Part shown: in pieces, positions 19,570 to 31,452 of the stretch
How positions within the stretch are numbered: position 1 is the stretch's first letter
How the letters are laid out: every line of letters starts with the position of its first letter
NCBI GenBank assembly: GCA_038093515.1
Contig: JBBPSI010000105.1
Coordinates: 1-64,000, forward strand
Origin: Butyriboletus loyo
Lineage: Eukaryota > Basidiomycota > Agaricomycetes > Boletales > Boletaceae
Reading direction: 5' to 3'
DNA: 64,000 nt
Translations under genes and position numbers: made by a program
The notes under the pieces: generated by a model
The model's database searches: none
What the model saw: only the letters and a program-made list of their open reading frames with translations
What the model was told of the DNA's origin: nothing

Positions 19570-22500
19570 GATAGTGACGCCACTCTTCTAGGGCGTGGAT
19601 GACAGCCAGTAGTTCCCTGTCATAGATGTCGTAGTTGCGCTCTGCCGGGGAGAGCGTCTTGGATAGGTAGGCACATGGGTGCAAATCCCCATTGCCGTCG
19701 TTCTGCATCAGCACGGCTCCTGTTGCCGTGAGGGAGGCGTCCGTCATGACTTTGAACTCCCGTGTCGTGTCCGGCATCGCCAGGACAGGCTGCTGTAGGA
19801 AGATCTCCTTGATCTTCAGGAAAGCGTTTTCGTGCTCAGGGGTCCATTCCCATTTCGTGGCCTTCTTCGTCAAATCGTGAAGAGGCCGAGATATCGCCGA
19901 GAAATTGCTTATAAAGCGGCGATAGAAGTTGCAAAATCCGATGAACGATCGGACTGCTTTGACTGACGTGGGCGACTTCCATTCTTGGATCGCCTTGAGT
20001 TTCGTGGGGTCCATCTGGACGCGGCCTGCTCGGATCACCATTCCGAGGTATTCGACTTCGTCGGTGTCGAAGAAGCATTTTTCTAGCTTCAAGAAGAGCT
20101 TGTGCTCTCGTAGTCTCTGGAGGACGCGGCGTGTCCTTTCTTCGTGAACTCCGGCTTCTTCGGAGTGAATGAGGATGTCGTCCATGTAGATGACGAGCCA
20201 TCCTTCGGCGATCATATCACCGAACGTGTGGTCCATGAGGGCTTGGAACGTTGCCGGCGAGTTGCAAAGCCCGAAAAACATGACTGTTGGCTCAAAGAGC
20301 CCTTGCGGCGTGATGAACGCGGCCTTCCAGCGGTCGCCGGGCTTGATGAGGACATTGTTGTAGCCCCAACGAATGTCCATCTTCGTAAAGATCTTGGAGC
20401 CTTTCAGGCGGTCGACAAGATCACCGATGAGGGGGAGCGGGTAGGCGTTTTTAATCGTGTGCGCGTTCACGTGCCTGTAGTCCTGACAAGGACGTAGGGA
20501 TCCATCCTTCTTTCCTACGAAAAAGAAGGGAGCGGCTTGGGGTGACTTCGAGGGGACTATCTTCCCCGTCTTCAGGTGTTCGGCTACGAACTCTTTGCAT
20601 GCCTCCGTCTCCTTAGGGTTGAGAGGGTAGGCCTTGGCGACTCGAGGGAGGAAGTCCTTGTCCAGGTCGATCGCGTGGTCAAATGACCGTGATGGGGGAA
20701 GCTCGTCGAGATTCTTCTTCTCGAAGACGTCTTCGAATCCTTTGTACTGAGCCGGCAGTGTCTTCTTCGGCTTTTCTTCCTTGGCGGCTATCTCCGTTGA
20801 TACCGTTGCTTTGCGAACGTCGTATGTTCGTCTTGCTTGCTGGTCTAGGCGCTTTTTCCAGAGGTGCGCCATCCTCGTGTCCGGGTCCATGTCGAGGTAC
20901 CGGATCAGATACCGTTGTGTTATTGCCCACGGGTCGTCGGGGCGTCTCTCTGCTGGTTGATCTGGGAATACGACTCTACCAGTCGTCCAGTCGATGTCGG
21001 GGTTGGCGTCGCGAAGCCATGGCAGCCCGAGGATAACGTTTTCTTGACCCACGTTGAGGATCAAGAACTCTCTGAGTTGTTCCGTTCCTCCCGTCTGGAG
21101 GATCATCGTTGTCGAGTAGCGTATGGTTCCTCCCTTGTTTGGGGAACCGTCGACGTTCTGAGCTGTAAGCTCCTTGGTTAACCGTTTAATGGGGAGATTG
21201 TTTCGCTTGACAAAATCCCTGTGAACGAAGCATCCTGATGCTCCACTGTCTACCAACGCGGTAGTGTCGAAGACTGGCCCGTTCTTGTTGGCGCATAGCA
21301 CAACCGGGATTCGCATGGACTGGGCTTTCTGGCCAGTCGAGTATGTGAAGGCGGCAATTGTCTCGGGGTGCCGCTCAACCTCGGGGGAGGGGAAACTCGG
21401 GTGGTCTCCCATAGCGGGGATCTTGCTCATCCGCTCTGTTGTGAGGTCGCTGTCTGCTCCTCTCTTGACGGCCGTGGTTCCAGGGGCGTCATAGAAGCGT
21501 TCTATAGGGGTTTCTTCCCTAATAGGAGGAATCGGGGGTAGATCGTCATCGTCTTCCTCGGTGGCGATGAGATTGGGCACGTCCACGTGCATGGGTCCTG
21601 GGGTCTCCAGGGGCGTGGCGTAGGTCGTCTCTTCGGAGGTCTCGTTGCTGCTGCTGACCTCCCGTCGTCTTTTCTTGCGCTCTTGCGCGTCTTCTTCTTC
21701 TCGGATCCTTTTTCCGAGGATTTCTTGTGCTACCGCGGCGGCTTGGTAGGCTTTCCTTAGGTCTGCGGGGGAGGTCGCTCGTTTCGACCTTCTTAATGTC
21801 GGCCTAATTTCGGTGGCCGGCTTCTTTTCATCTTGGCCTCCGGACTTCTTTCTCCAGAGGGCGATCAACTCGTCAGTTGTCATTGTTGCTTCTTTTAATA
21901 CTGCCCCAGGGGTCATCTCCTCCTTGGGTTCGGCAGTAGTCTCTTTTGGTACTTGTGCGGGTACCGGCGTCGGCACAGGCTTCCTTGCGAGCGCGGGTTT
22001 CCTCACGAGAGGGCGTCGGTGTACGAACGGCTTGCTCCGTTGTACTAGTGTAAACCCCTCGGAGTCCACTGTTGGCTCGGGTTTACCTGTGCTCGACCCG
22101 GATATCGGCGATCGGGGTGAGACTCTGTCGATGAGAGGACGTGGGGCGATACGTTCTGCCAGCGTCTTGGCAGGTTCCTCTTTCTTCTTGCCAAAGGCCT
22201 TCTCGAGGCGTTGGCGAATTGTATCCTTGCTGATACCTCTCGACTCCAGGGTCTGGAGGAGTTCCTTAACCGAGGGCTCCGACGTGGAGGCGGCTCGGAC
22301 TTGTGACGGCGGCGGTGTCGGGGAAGAGGCGCGTCTGGCGTTCCCAATGTTCCAGGCTCTCGCAAGAGGTGGTGGAATGTTCTTCGGTGTGGAGGTTACG
22401 CGAACCTGTACTGGTGGGGACGAAGCGCGTCTGGCTTTCCCGATCTCCCGTGCCTTGTCGAGGGGGGAGAGTTTCCTTGGGGCGGTGGTGGCGGCGCGTA

Positions 22501-22960
22501 TCTGCGCGGGGGAGGAAGAGGCACGCATGGCTCTCCCTATGGCTCTTGCCTTTTCAATAGGGGAGCCAGTTCGGCGGGCTGCTCCCAAGGAGAGGGCTTT
22601 CTGAAGTGGGGTCTGTCGGGTGGCGGGGAAGGGGATTGCGCGTAAGTGCGCGACGGGGGAAGAGGTACGCATAGCTCTTCCGATGGCTTTCGCTTTCCAG
22701 AGCGGGGAACGGCGGGTGACGAGAGTGAAGGGTGCTTCTGCCGCGGCAGGATGACGGTGGAAGGGATTTCGGCAATCTGCTCGCGAGCAGGTAGAGGTAG
22801 GGGCGGCGGGGGCTAAGGTGACTTTGTTGATGACGACGTCTTCCATTGGGTGTACATGGAAGGGATTGTTGCAGTGGGGACGTTGGCAGGTCCACTGGAC
22901 ACGTTGTCCAAACTCCTCGGTCTTCTCAGCGAGAAGGGCGTATCGGTTGCTGAAGGACAT
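19570..22960 (-). pseudogene. Element 4 fused gag-pol, N-terminal part (atypical gag, protease, RT, RNase H start)
   Basis: One long frame from the ATG at 22960 (MSFSNRYALL) runs about 1130 codons and ends in the inserted repeat at 19556. Gag is unusual: two C-x4-C-x4-H-x-H motifs (C25, C30, H35, H37 and C58, C63, H68, H70), then five or six repeats of the type KAREIGKARRASSP, and no capsid-like region that I can see. Protease (DSGASG), RT (IYMDDILIHS) and the RNase H block TDASLTATGAV follow in pol with close similarity to element 1. No frameshift separates gag and pol here. Confidence 0.88.
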
Positions 22961-23056
22961 GGCGATCTCGGGGCGACTTCGCAAAGTTGGAGATGGCGGC
23001 GGGCTGGGGGCGGCTTTACTGTTGGAGAACAGAAGCAGGAAGAGAGCTAATTCTTT

Positions 23057-23878
23057 TGTTACGCTGATAGCGCACAATAACTAGCAGCGAGCACTTGACT
23101 AGGGGCTCGAGCCTAATAAGGAAATGGCCGACTCGCGTGAACGACGCTATCGGGTGTCTTGCAAAGCAAGTGTCGGCGAGATCTTGTGTGGTGGCGACCA
23201 GACGAGATCGAGCAGGCTCTTATCGGCTTTATCGGCAAGAGATGGGTATATTGCTAGATTACTATGCACTTGGTAGATGCGTAGAATTAGCTAAAGAACT
23301 CGTACTAGTCTAAGTGCGAGTATATATACTAAGGGCCATCGTGCACAGACCGAGCTGTGCGTGGCAGCGAAGGGCATAGGGCTATGAGTCCGTCCGAGTC
23401 ATAGCGGCGAAAGAAGAAGCGGCAAAGTGCCGGTAACGAGGGAGCGAAGCTCCGAGTAAGGTGGCGACATCGTCAGCGAATGAGAAGTGCTGAACGTGAA
23501 GTGACGATGTCCATGAGGCCGGCCCCACAGGGCGAAGGGTGCGCGAACGGCGGAGCCCTTGGATACGGGTCTCGACGCGAAGGTACTGACACGTCGTAAT
23601 CTAGTCACGTGCTAGTCACGTGATGTAAGAAATGTCATTGGTCAAAGAAGAAGGGACGCGACAGCTCAGCTGAAGGTCCGGCCCGACGGGGCGAGAAGAC
23701 AGGGGCTATCTCGGTGCAACGGCACAGAGACTCGCAGGGGCAACCGGGGAAGTGGATAACGTCCACTAGGCGACTAAGGAGCGGGCGATGGGCGGCATCG
23801 CAAGACGGCGGGGGCGGCGGGGACGCGTGAGCGTGGGAAAACGAGTGGCGGGGTACGCTTAGGGGTAAAACTGTAACA
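23057..23878 (-). repeat. LTR2, 5' LTR of element 4 (822 bp)
   Basis: TGTTACGCTGATAGCG at 23057 to ACTGTAACA at 23878. Its left end differs clearly from the partner LTR at 16966. Confidence 0.92.
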
Positions 23879-25304
23879 GAGAGGGTAGGTGTTTTTGACG
23901 GTGTGTGAATTTAGGTATCTGTAGTCTTGACAGGGACGTAGCGAGCCATCCTTCTTGAATACGAAGAAGAAGGGGGCTGCCTGAGGAGACTTGGAAGGAG
24001 TGATCTTTCCCGGTGTTGAAACAGTAGTGTTCTATTTCTGTATTTCACTTACAGCCACTATGTTTCTAGACTGGTCTATATGACATCATTGTCTAGACCT
24101 AGTCATGCTTATCACATTACAAATAGCTCTTATTATGCTATTGGACGATATGCTTAGTCTTATCTCTTATCTCTATCATATCGTCATGTATTTCATACTA
24201 TACCTTATAAAGGTACTATACAGAACATAAGTACAAACACTCATGTACTGTATATAAGACAGCCCTTATGGCTTGTCACTTTTCTCTAGATCTTTCAGTT
24301 CTATCATCACTACTGTGATATCTCTAAGTTGAGCCTTGCTCCTTATACTCTGTTTGTGATACTCTCACTCTCGTATTATCAGTGAGTCTTTCCACTGATA
24401 GGTTTACCCTTGCATCCTTCGTTGCCCTCGGTGCGCCTGCTCGGACTTTGCCAATTCCAAAATTCAGGTGTTCTTCAACGAATGCTTTGCACGCCTCCGA
24501 CTCCTTTGGGTTCAGGGGGTAGACCTTGGCGACTTTTGGGACAAAGTCTTTGTCGAGGTCAATGGCATGGTCGAAAGATCGGGATGGGGGTAGTTCCTCA
24601 GTGTTTTTCTTGTCAAAGACATCTGCAAAGGCAGCGAACGGGGTTGGGAGAACCGCTTTCTCTTTGACAGTTTGGGCGGCGATTTCCGTGGCGATGGTGG
24701 CTTTTCTGACAGGGTAAGCTTCCCTTGCTGAAGCGTCTACTTGCTTCTTCCAGAGCTTGGCGATCTTGGAGTCTGGGTCCAAGTCAAGGTACCGTACCAG
24801 GTATTGTTGAGCGATTGCCCAAGGGGAGTCATGTCGGGGCTTCTTTATTTGATCTGGGAGATCGATGTGGCCAGTGGCCCAATCTATTACCGGGTTTGCT
24901 TCTCGTAGCCACGGTAATCCCAGGATCATGTTTTCTTTTCCTATGTTGAGGACCAGGAAGCTCTGTTCCTCCTCGGTTTCTCCAATCCTGATGGAGATGG
25001 TGACCTTGTGTCGTATGACTCCTCCTTGGTTATTTGACCTGTCCACGTTTTGGGCACTAAGTGGCTTGGGTAGCCGTTCCATCGGCAGTTTCTTTCGCTT
25101 CACTAGATCGCGATCTATGAAGCATCCGCTTGCGCCACTGTCCACCAGGGCGAATGTGTCGACGATTTGTCCCCCTTCATGTGCGAATAGTGATACTGGA
25201 ACTCGAATTGATTGCGCATGGGGATTCGATAAAACTACAGGGGCGATTACATGGAGAGGTGAAGACGTCGAAACTTCCCTCTCTTCTAAAAATCCTTCGG
25301 CCAA
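23879..25304 (-). pseudogene. Element 5 pol fragment (protease to early RT)
   Basis: Open from 25304 with DSGASGCFID in the protease and SFDHAIDLDKDF before RT. It breaks after AFVEEHL at repeat B and resumes past it with [16 protein letters not shown] up to the RT block SHTVKN. The catalytic YMDD and everything downstream are absent. Confidence 0.88.
24014..24464 (+). repeat. 450-bp dispersed repeat, copy B
   Basis: Plus strand TGTTGAAACAGTAGTG to CCAATTCCAAAA, the reverse of copy A at 19118-19569. Here the host pol continues on both sides with at most a few bases lost, so this is nearly a clean insertion. Confidence 0.78.
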
Positions 25305-26278
25305 GCTTCGGCCACCTTGGTTGCTGCGACGGGCAGCCTTTCTTCATCTTCATTGAAGCATGCCTTGAGCACGTTCAGGACATCGTCCTGCTGGGTGCCT
25401 CGACCTTTCAACTCAGACAAGTAGTCGATGAGTGGGGAGGGCTTTGGTTCGGGGGGTGTGACGACGGCGGCGCGTGCGCACTGAGGGTTGCGAGGGGGAC
25501 GAGGAGGTGGTCCTTGGGAGTTCTGTCCATTGCGTGGGGGGCGAGGGTGGTTGGTGGAGCGGCAGCCGACTTGGTGGCATATGAAGCACTTGTTCTGCTT
25601 CATGTACTCTGCGCGTTGTACAGGAGTAAGTCGGACGGCGTCTACGTCCATGGTGTTGGGGTCCCTTCGGTTGGACGAGGGCTTGGAGGAGGAGAAGGTG
25701 GGAATGTAGTGCTTCCCTGCGCGGAGGTCGTCGATGCGTTTGTGCTGGGCATGGAAGGCAGAGGTTTTCTCGGCCCATCCGGCGAGCGTGGTGGGGGGTT
25801 TCTCGCAAGAGAGAACGGATTCTGCGAGGCGGGGGTCGAGTCCACGAATGAACCACTCGATGAGAGCCTTCTCATCAGAGATCCCAGACTTGGCGGCGAG
25901 GAGCTGGAACTCCGTGACATAGGTGTCGTAGCCGTCCTTGCGGTTGGCTTTGTTCTGGGTGAGGTTCCCCAGATCAATTCTGGCACTCTCTCCTACGTCA
26001 AAGGGGTGGAAGACTCTTTGGAAGTCCTCGCAGACCGTTGTAAACTCTTTTTGTCGTTCTGTGGGGTGTCCATCTAGGAGAAGGCCCATCCATCCTTCAG
26101 AGAATGTCTTTCCTTTCCCTTCACTCATTTTCATGAGGAGGGCATTGATCTTTGATTTGTCGTCAGGGAAGGACGTCTGGTTGGCGTCGAAGTAGGTGCG
26201 CATGGCGAGGAGCCATCAGGAGGCATCCTCGTTGAGACCAGAGAAGTCCTTGGGGACGATGTTTTTCTTTTCTGACAT
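25286..26278 (-). pseudogene. Element 5 gag with premature stop
   Basis: Colinear with element 1 gag from the ATG at 26278, but codon 21 is TGA (plus-strand TCA at 26216-26218) where element 1 has an Arg codon before WLLAM. The remaining about 310 codons are open, including the same CFICHQVGC cluster. Confidence 0.9.
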
Positions 26279-26665
26279 GTCGTTGTCGTTGTCGTCTGGG
26301 AAGTTGGTGGGTGGGTAGTACGGTGGGGATGGGGAGCGGGAGACGTGGGGGGTTCTGTCAAGCCAGTCGCTGTTGTATCCGTCGTCACTGGGTGCCTGTT
26401 CAGATTCCTGCCCTAGACCCTGGTCCTCGGGTTGGTAAGAGGGTTCGGGGTCAGACTGGGGCAGAGGGTCTGGCTGGGGCTGAGGGTCTGGCTGGGCAGG
26501 AGAGTGTGGCGGCGATGGGTTGTCAACGACAATGGGTTCCGGTTCAGGAGAGGGAACACGGAAAGAACGACCGACGCGTCTTGATTGTGGGATGGAAATG
26601 GTGGGCGAGAGGGGAGGGCGGCTTTACTGCTGAGAAGCAGAAGCGAGGTGAAGATCTAGTTCTTT

Positions 26666-27092
26666 TGTTACGCTGGGCGCTAACAACTAGAACACTGAGG
26701 CGGCACTCTGGAGTAGCCACAGGACTCTGGAGACGATTCTGGAAGAAGTCTCAGACTATGTCTTAGTGCACACACTAAGAGTCTGGAAGAGAACTAATTG
26801 CTAGCAGGTATCTGCGTAGAACTAGATAGAGTACATGGGTGTAAAGACCGAGTCTTTATACTACTGGGGTCTGCGCACAGACCATGTTCCTAATCGGGTC
26901 GCGAGAGCGAAAATACAAATGAGGAAGGAGTACTCTAGAAGATTCTGGAGTATGAAAGAAAGCGTGTCCGTGCGCGAGAAATGATGACTAAGCTAGAACG
27001 GTTTGTACCGTTCAAAAGGCACTAGCAAAAGGCTAGGCGAATGAAGTAGTCCAAGTGGTAGTGGAGAGAAAAAGTATACCACTACCGTAACA
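26666..27092 (-). repeat. LTR1, 5' LTR of element 5 (427 bp)
   Basis: TGTTACGCTGGGCGC to CCGTAACA. Internal differences (AGTAGCCACAGGACTCTGG) group it with the solo LTR at 27272 rather than with element 1. Confidence 0.93.
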
Positions 27093-27271
27093 AAACCTTT
27101 GGCAGCTCTTTGTGTAGAGCTGCAATTGTAGTAACCAAGGTGGTTGTTGCTGGTTTAGACTTTTAAAAGAGAGGGTGTTGATCTTCCACATATGCAATAA
27201 ATATTGCAGTTGGTTTGGGTTGGATCCATTCACCTCCAAAGCAGCAAGTTCTGTACAAGATGCTTGCATCA
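27093..27271. other. Unique sequence between element 5 and the nested solo LTR
   Basis: 179 bp without recognisable features. It and 28520 onward are the host DNA into which the solo LTR inserted. Confidence 0.5.
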
Positions 27272-28519
27272 TGTTATGCTTGGCGCTAACAATGAGAACT
27301 CTGAGGCGGCACTCTGGAGTAGCCACAGGACTCTGGAGATGATTCTGGAGAAGTCTCAGACTATGTCTTAGTGCGCACACTAAGAGTCTGGAAGAGAACT
27401 AATTGCTAGCAGGTGACTGCATAGAACTAGATAGTGTTACGCTGGAGTGCGAAACAACTAGCAGCGAGCGCTTGAATAGGGGCTCGAGCCTAATCGGGAA
27501 GATGGCCGACTCGCGTAGACGACGCTATCGGGCTTCTGCAGAGCAAGTGTCGGCGAGATGTCGTATGGTGGCGACCAGACGAGATCGAGCTGAAGCTTAT
27601 CGGCTCTATCGGCAGATGGGGTATAAGCTAGATTGCTAGGCACTTGGTAGATGCGTAGAATTAGCTAGAGAAATCGTACTACTCTAAGTACGAGTATATA
27701 TACTGGTGGGTATCGTGCACAGACCGAGCTGTGCGTGGCAGCGAGGGCAAAGGGCTATGAGTCCGTCCGAGTCATAGCGGCGAAGAAGAAGCGGCAAAGT
27801 GCCGGTAACGAGGGAGCGAAGCTCCGAGCAAGATGGCGACATCGTCAGCGAATAGGAAGAGCTGAAGGCGAAGTGACGATGTCCATGAGGCGAGCCCCAC
27901 AGGGCGAAGGGTGCGCGAACGGCGGAGCCCTTGGATACGGGTCTCGACGCGAAGGTACTGACGCGTCGTAATCTAGTCACGTGCTAGTCACGTGATGTAA
28001 GAAATGTCATTGGTCAAATAAAGAGGGACGCGACAGCTCAGCTGAAGGTCCGGCCCGACGGGGCGAGAAGACAGGGGCTATCTCGGTGCAACGGCACAGA
28101 GACTCGCAGGAGCAACCGGGGAAGTGGATAACGTCCACTAGGCGACTAAGGAGCGGGCGATGGGCGGCATCGCAAGGCGGCGGGGGCGGCGGGGACGCGT
28201 AAGCGTGGGAAAACGAGTGGCGGGGTACGCTTAGGGGTAAAACTGTAACAGATAGTGTACATGGCTGTAAAGACTGGGTCTTTATACTACTGAGGTCTGC
28301 GCACAGACCATGCCCCCTAATCAGGTCGCGAGAGTAAAAGTACAAATGAGGAAAAGATACTCTAGAACATTCCGGAGTATGAAGGAAAGCGCGTCCGTGC
28401 ACGAGAGATGATGACTAAGCTAAAATGGTTGGTACCGTTCAAAGAGAACTAGCAGCAAGCTAGGTGAATGAAGTAGTCCAAGTGGTAGTGGATGGAAAAA
28501 GTATACCACTACCATAACA
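27272..28519 (-). repeat. Solo LTR1 with target duplication CATCA, containing a nested LTR2
   Basis: LTR1 runs 27272-27434 and 28256-28519 once the nested LTR2 and its duplication are taken out, leaving about 427 bp. CATCA occurs at 27267-27271 and again at 28520-28524. Confidence 0.93.
27435..28250 (-). repeat. Solo LTR2 (816 bp) nested in LTR1, target duplication GATAG
   Basis: TGTTACGCTGGAG to ACTGTAACA, flanked by GATAG at 27430-27434 and 28251-28255. Confidence 0.95.
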
Positions 28520-29414
28520 CATCATCTCACTCCAGCCTCACTAATTCTAATTGATTTGTACTACTATATGTCTTACACTATATTTTCTTGATAATGCTAT
28601 GAGTTTCTGATAACATTGTATGCCCTCTGACGCACAGTAATCAGTGAATAGTATTGAATGTCATATTGTTTATTGGTTAGCTGATATGCAGTGATTGGTG
28701 TCCCTCCACCAAAACCTTCCTAATGTAGTAACTTAGTAAGCAGCCATCAAAATCCGGCTATAGTTGAAGCATAAACGTCCGGCTTTCCATATAGTGCTAT
28801 GTCAGCTACAAAGGTGTGCAGTGCGCCAAATATTTTTTACAGATGGCCCCTGGCTATCCTAGACCAATAAACATTCCATTCATCAGACTCAAAGCAATTG
28901 TTGTTACTTTCCCCAACCTCCATCACATGCATGTTTATTCCCAATTGACTATTATGGTGTTCGTCCACCTTCCAAGTCTGGCTCATCACACAGATTGATG
29001 GAGTTTCATTGTATGTGTCCGACGCACAGTGTAGCGTTTCCATCTCATACACCCTTTTTCCAGTATGTTCTTGCAACTGTGGGTGGCAGATCGACCACTA
29101 ACGATTTGGATGCCAGAGACATCCATGGACACGATGCCCAGGGGCCAGTCACGTTTACCCCATTGTACATTATACAGAATGGCAACACCACCTCAGGACG
29201 CTAGGAATCAAAATGGATAGGAATTCTGCCCTTTGAAAGGATGTGAAAAAAATACGTGAGTGGCATAGTGTCAAAGGAAGGTTGTCTAATATCCTGCAGA
29301 GATAACGTACAAAGCAGAACCTGGTCTACATATGGCGTACACAAAATGTCCAAGAGCGGGCACAGCATAAGAGGATGTATACATGGCGTCGATTACCCAA
29401 TCCGACTGAAGAGT
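28520..29414. other. No convincing gene; transition from transposons to genes
   Basis: AT-richer sequence. A minus-strand open frame at 28837-29076 has some coding character but no start, splice partner or relative that I recognise. Confidence 0.4.
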
Positions 29415-30363
29415 TCAGAGGCCACCCCGCCGCCTTTTAGCCTTGCTCCGCGAAGCCCCCAAGAAACATCCGTCATTCGGCCCGCCAAAGTCGGGCTGTC
29501 GAGAAAGCATGGCACGCCTATCTGCTTCGACGTCTCGCAGTGTCCGCTTCGGATGACGCGGCGAAAGCACGATGCCAAGGCCGGTATAGTGCACCACGTC
29601 GACCTGCGCGCGAGGGGTCAGTCAACAACCAAGGGCCACAGCGCAAACGACCATTCCACTGGGCACTCGAAGCTCAAGTACTTACCGGCGTCGACACCGA
29701 ATCCGACACGTGTGTGCCCCTGCCACCTCGCCAAACGTTGGGACTGTACGTACACGACACCGAATTCGCAAACGTCATCGCTTTCATCCCACCCTCGTCC
29801 TCTGGCAACGGTATCGGTCGCCACCGCGGTGCACCAGGCACCGGCCCTTGGATCGGGAGCGGCAGATCACACGCGTCTGAGTTGTCGACGTTTACATTCG
29901 AGCCGAGCCCGAGCCAGAGGGGTGACAAGTCGCAAATCGTCAGTGGCTGCTTCCGCACGACGACCTCGGGTGAACAATTTTTCAGCGCCAACACCAGACG
30001 TGTAGGCGTACCCCCGTGTTCTGCGTTCGCGTCCAACTCGGCCTCTTCCAACTTGGTCTCGCGGGACCCCCACACCAGACTGTCCAAGTCGGGGAGTAGC
30101 TGGACAGAGGCAGCCGAGACGATGCTGCTAGTAGGCCATACAGCGCACGCCTTGGACGTGTCGACATGGAGACCAGCGCGGTAGGCACGCCGTTTGGCAT
30201 GGTGCGTTGGATGTTGTGTGTGACGGCACTGGTGGGCGATTTGGTTGTATCGCGCGTTGGTGTGACGGAGTCGTTGGACGAGCTGAGCGAAGATGGGGAT
30301 GGAGAAGGATGGCTGGGACATGGTCGCGGTGGACATGGAGAGATGTGAACGGTGGACGGGCAT
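29415..30363 (-). CDS. Unknown protein, two exons (about 289 aa)
   Basis: Exon 1 is 30363-29686, intron 29685-29604 (GTAAGT...CAG, 82 bp), exon 2 29603-29415; the two join in frame at VSTP/VDVV. ATG at 30363 is the first Met; a second at 30336 is as plausible. The N-terminus is Ser/Arg/His-rich and lacks acidic residues up to about residue 65, which would suit a mitochondrial presequence. The middle has an acidic patch (KLEEAELDANAE), and the C-terminus ends in a basic run (SRSKAKRRRGG). I do not recognise a domain. It is divergent with RPA12, with 489 bp between starts. Confidence 0.6.
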
Positions 30364-30852
30364 GAGATTGATCGATGGGGAGATGAGGCAAAGATGATGG
30401 TGTGTAGATTAGAATGCTGTGCTGATTAACCGACTGTAAAGGAGTATGCAAAAAAATCTATATCATGGGGTGGGTGCCAGACAGCGAAACAAGTCGAGCA
30501 GGATGACATATTTATACTACGGTATCGGCTCAAGCTGGGGACAAAATGGGGCTATGTACGTGTTATGGGTGCAACATCTGATGGAAAAATGAGTTGGACG
30601 TGAGCTTCTTGTTCCCTGCCATGTTGCTTTGTGGGCGCAGTGTGTTGTTCCGAAAACGGAAGAACCTGATCGACGTCGTTCACGTGATCACGTACGGTCG
30701 TCAACACGAGGCAGTCAGTGGGTGCACATTGACAGAGCGTGTAGCAACGCATACGAGTTACAGTATGCCTGCACTTGCACTTGCACACAAGATTGGCAAG
30801 TTCGCCATCGTGCCTAACTGCATCTGGACTCATCACGGATCACTGATTGTTG
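30364..30852. promoter_or_regulatory. Divergent intergenic region upstream of RPA12
   Basis: 489 bp between two opposed starts; no open frame of note. It should hold both promoters. A near-palindromic CACGTGATCACGTA lies near 30680. Confidence 0.4.
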
Positions 30853-31416
30853 ATGCCAGGGTCTCTCCTCTTCTGTCCCAACTGTGGAACCCTTCTCGCC
30901 TTGCCACAGGGCGACGAGCATATCGTGACTTGCGAACAATGCCATCACGAAGAACCCGCGTCTTGTACGTCGTTTCGATCACACGAGCCGTCTGATGGTG
31001 ACACAAATCCAAGCCTATGAGAACACAGAAATCATCACCCGCTCTCACCCGGATGCATTCCCATCCGCGCTAAGACAAAAACGCAAGACCCAAACAAAGA
31101 TCCATCAAGGCAAAGTCTTACCCAAGGTATGCCATCACACGTCCACCCATCCAGGGCATGTCGTTCAAAACATTCAGGTGACTGAAAAATGTCCCGCGTG
31201 TGGACATCTCGAAGCATTCTACGAAGAGAAACAGGTGTGTCCATAGATAACGTGTCCCATCACCAAAGGTTCATCCATCACACAGATGCGTAGTGCAGAC
31301 GAAGGGTCCACGATTCTCTACACCGTACGTCTCTGCTGCCCAGGGTATCGCTCCCTCTCTCACACATCTATTTCTAGTGCGTCTCTTGCAAACACGGGTG
31401 GCGGATCAACAACTGA
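30853..31416 (+). CDS. RPA12: DNA-directed RNA polymerase I subunit RPA12
   Basis: Five exons: 30853-30964, 31014-31126, 31178-31234, 31286-31324 and 31378-31416; all introns are GT-AG and 49-53 bp, giving 119 aa, the usual size of the fungal subunit. The N-terminal zinc ribbon uses CPNCG and CEQC. The C-terminal TFIIS-like ribbon has CPACG, the acidic hairpin MRSADEGST, and CVSC before the end GWRINN. RPA12 acts in nucleolar Pol I: the C-terminal ribbon stimulates RNA cleavage and the N-terminal ribbon docks on the enzyme. It is convergent with OST5, 36 bp apart. Strong family match over the whole length. Confidence 0.95.
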
Positions 31417-31452
31417 AGGAGTGCTGCGCGGACTCAATGCCGGCCTTGTGCT

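Larger units (their letters stand above)
16966..23878 (-). mobile_element. Ty3/gypsy element 4 with about 820-bp LTR2s (minus strand)
   Basis: The 5' LTR is at 23057-23878 and the 3' LTR at 16966-17783, with a gag-pol reading frame from 22960 downward and a polypurine tract (reverse of TTACCCCCCGTAC) next to the 3' LTR. This identifies LTR2 as the LTR of a gypsy element whose sense strand starts TGTTACAG. The two LTRs differ at many positions and the flanks (AAGAC left, GAGAG right) do not match, so the copy looks chimeric. A 450-bp foreign repeat replaces about 190 codons of pol at 19118-19569. Confidence 0.88.
23879..27092 (-). mobile_element. Ty3/gypsy element 5, 5' half
   Basis: On the minus strand: LTR1 (26666-27092), leader, gag with a nonsense codon (26278-25286), and pol from protease into RT, interrupted by repeat B (24014-24464) and cut at 23879 by the LTR2 of element 4. 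The gag/pol 19-nt overlap seen in element 1 is conserved. Confidence 0.9.

Noticed and set aside
21813..22604. Plus-strand frame of 263 codons
   Set aside because: Antisense to the element 4 gag-pol repeats.
15092..27092. Elements 2 and 5 as two ends of one interrupted insertion
   Set aside because: Their LTRs are of different subtypes, the flanking pentamers differ (ACTGA and AAACC) and the middle of pol is missing.
29540..30184. Plus-strand frame of 214 codons
   Set aside because: Antisense to the minus-strand gene, which has a good GTAAGT intron and a coherent second exon.
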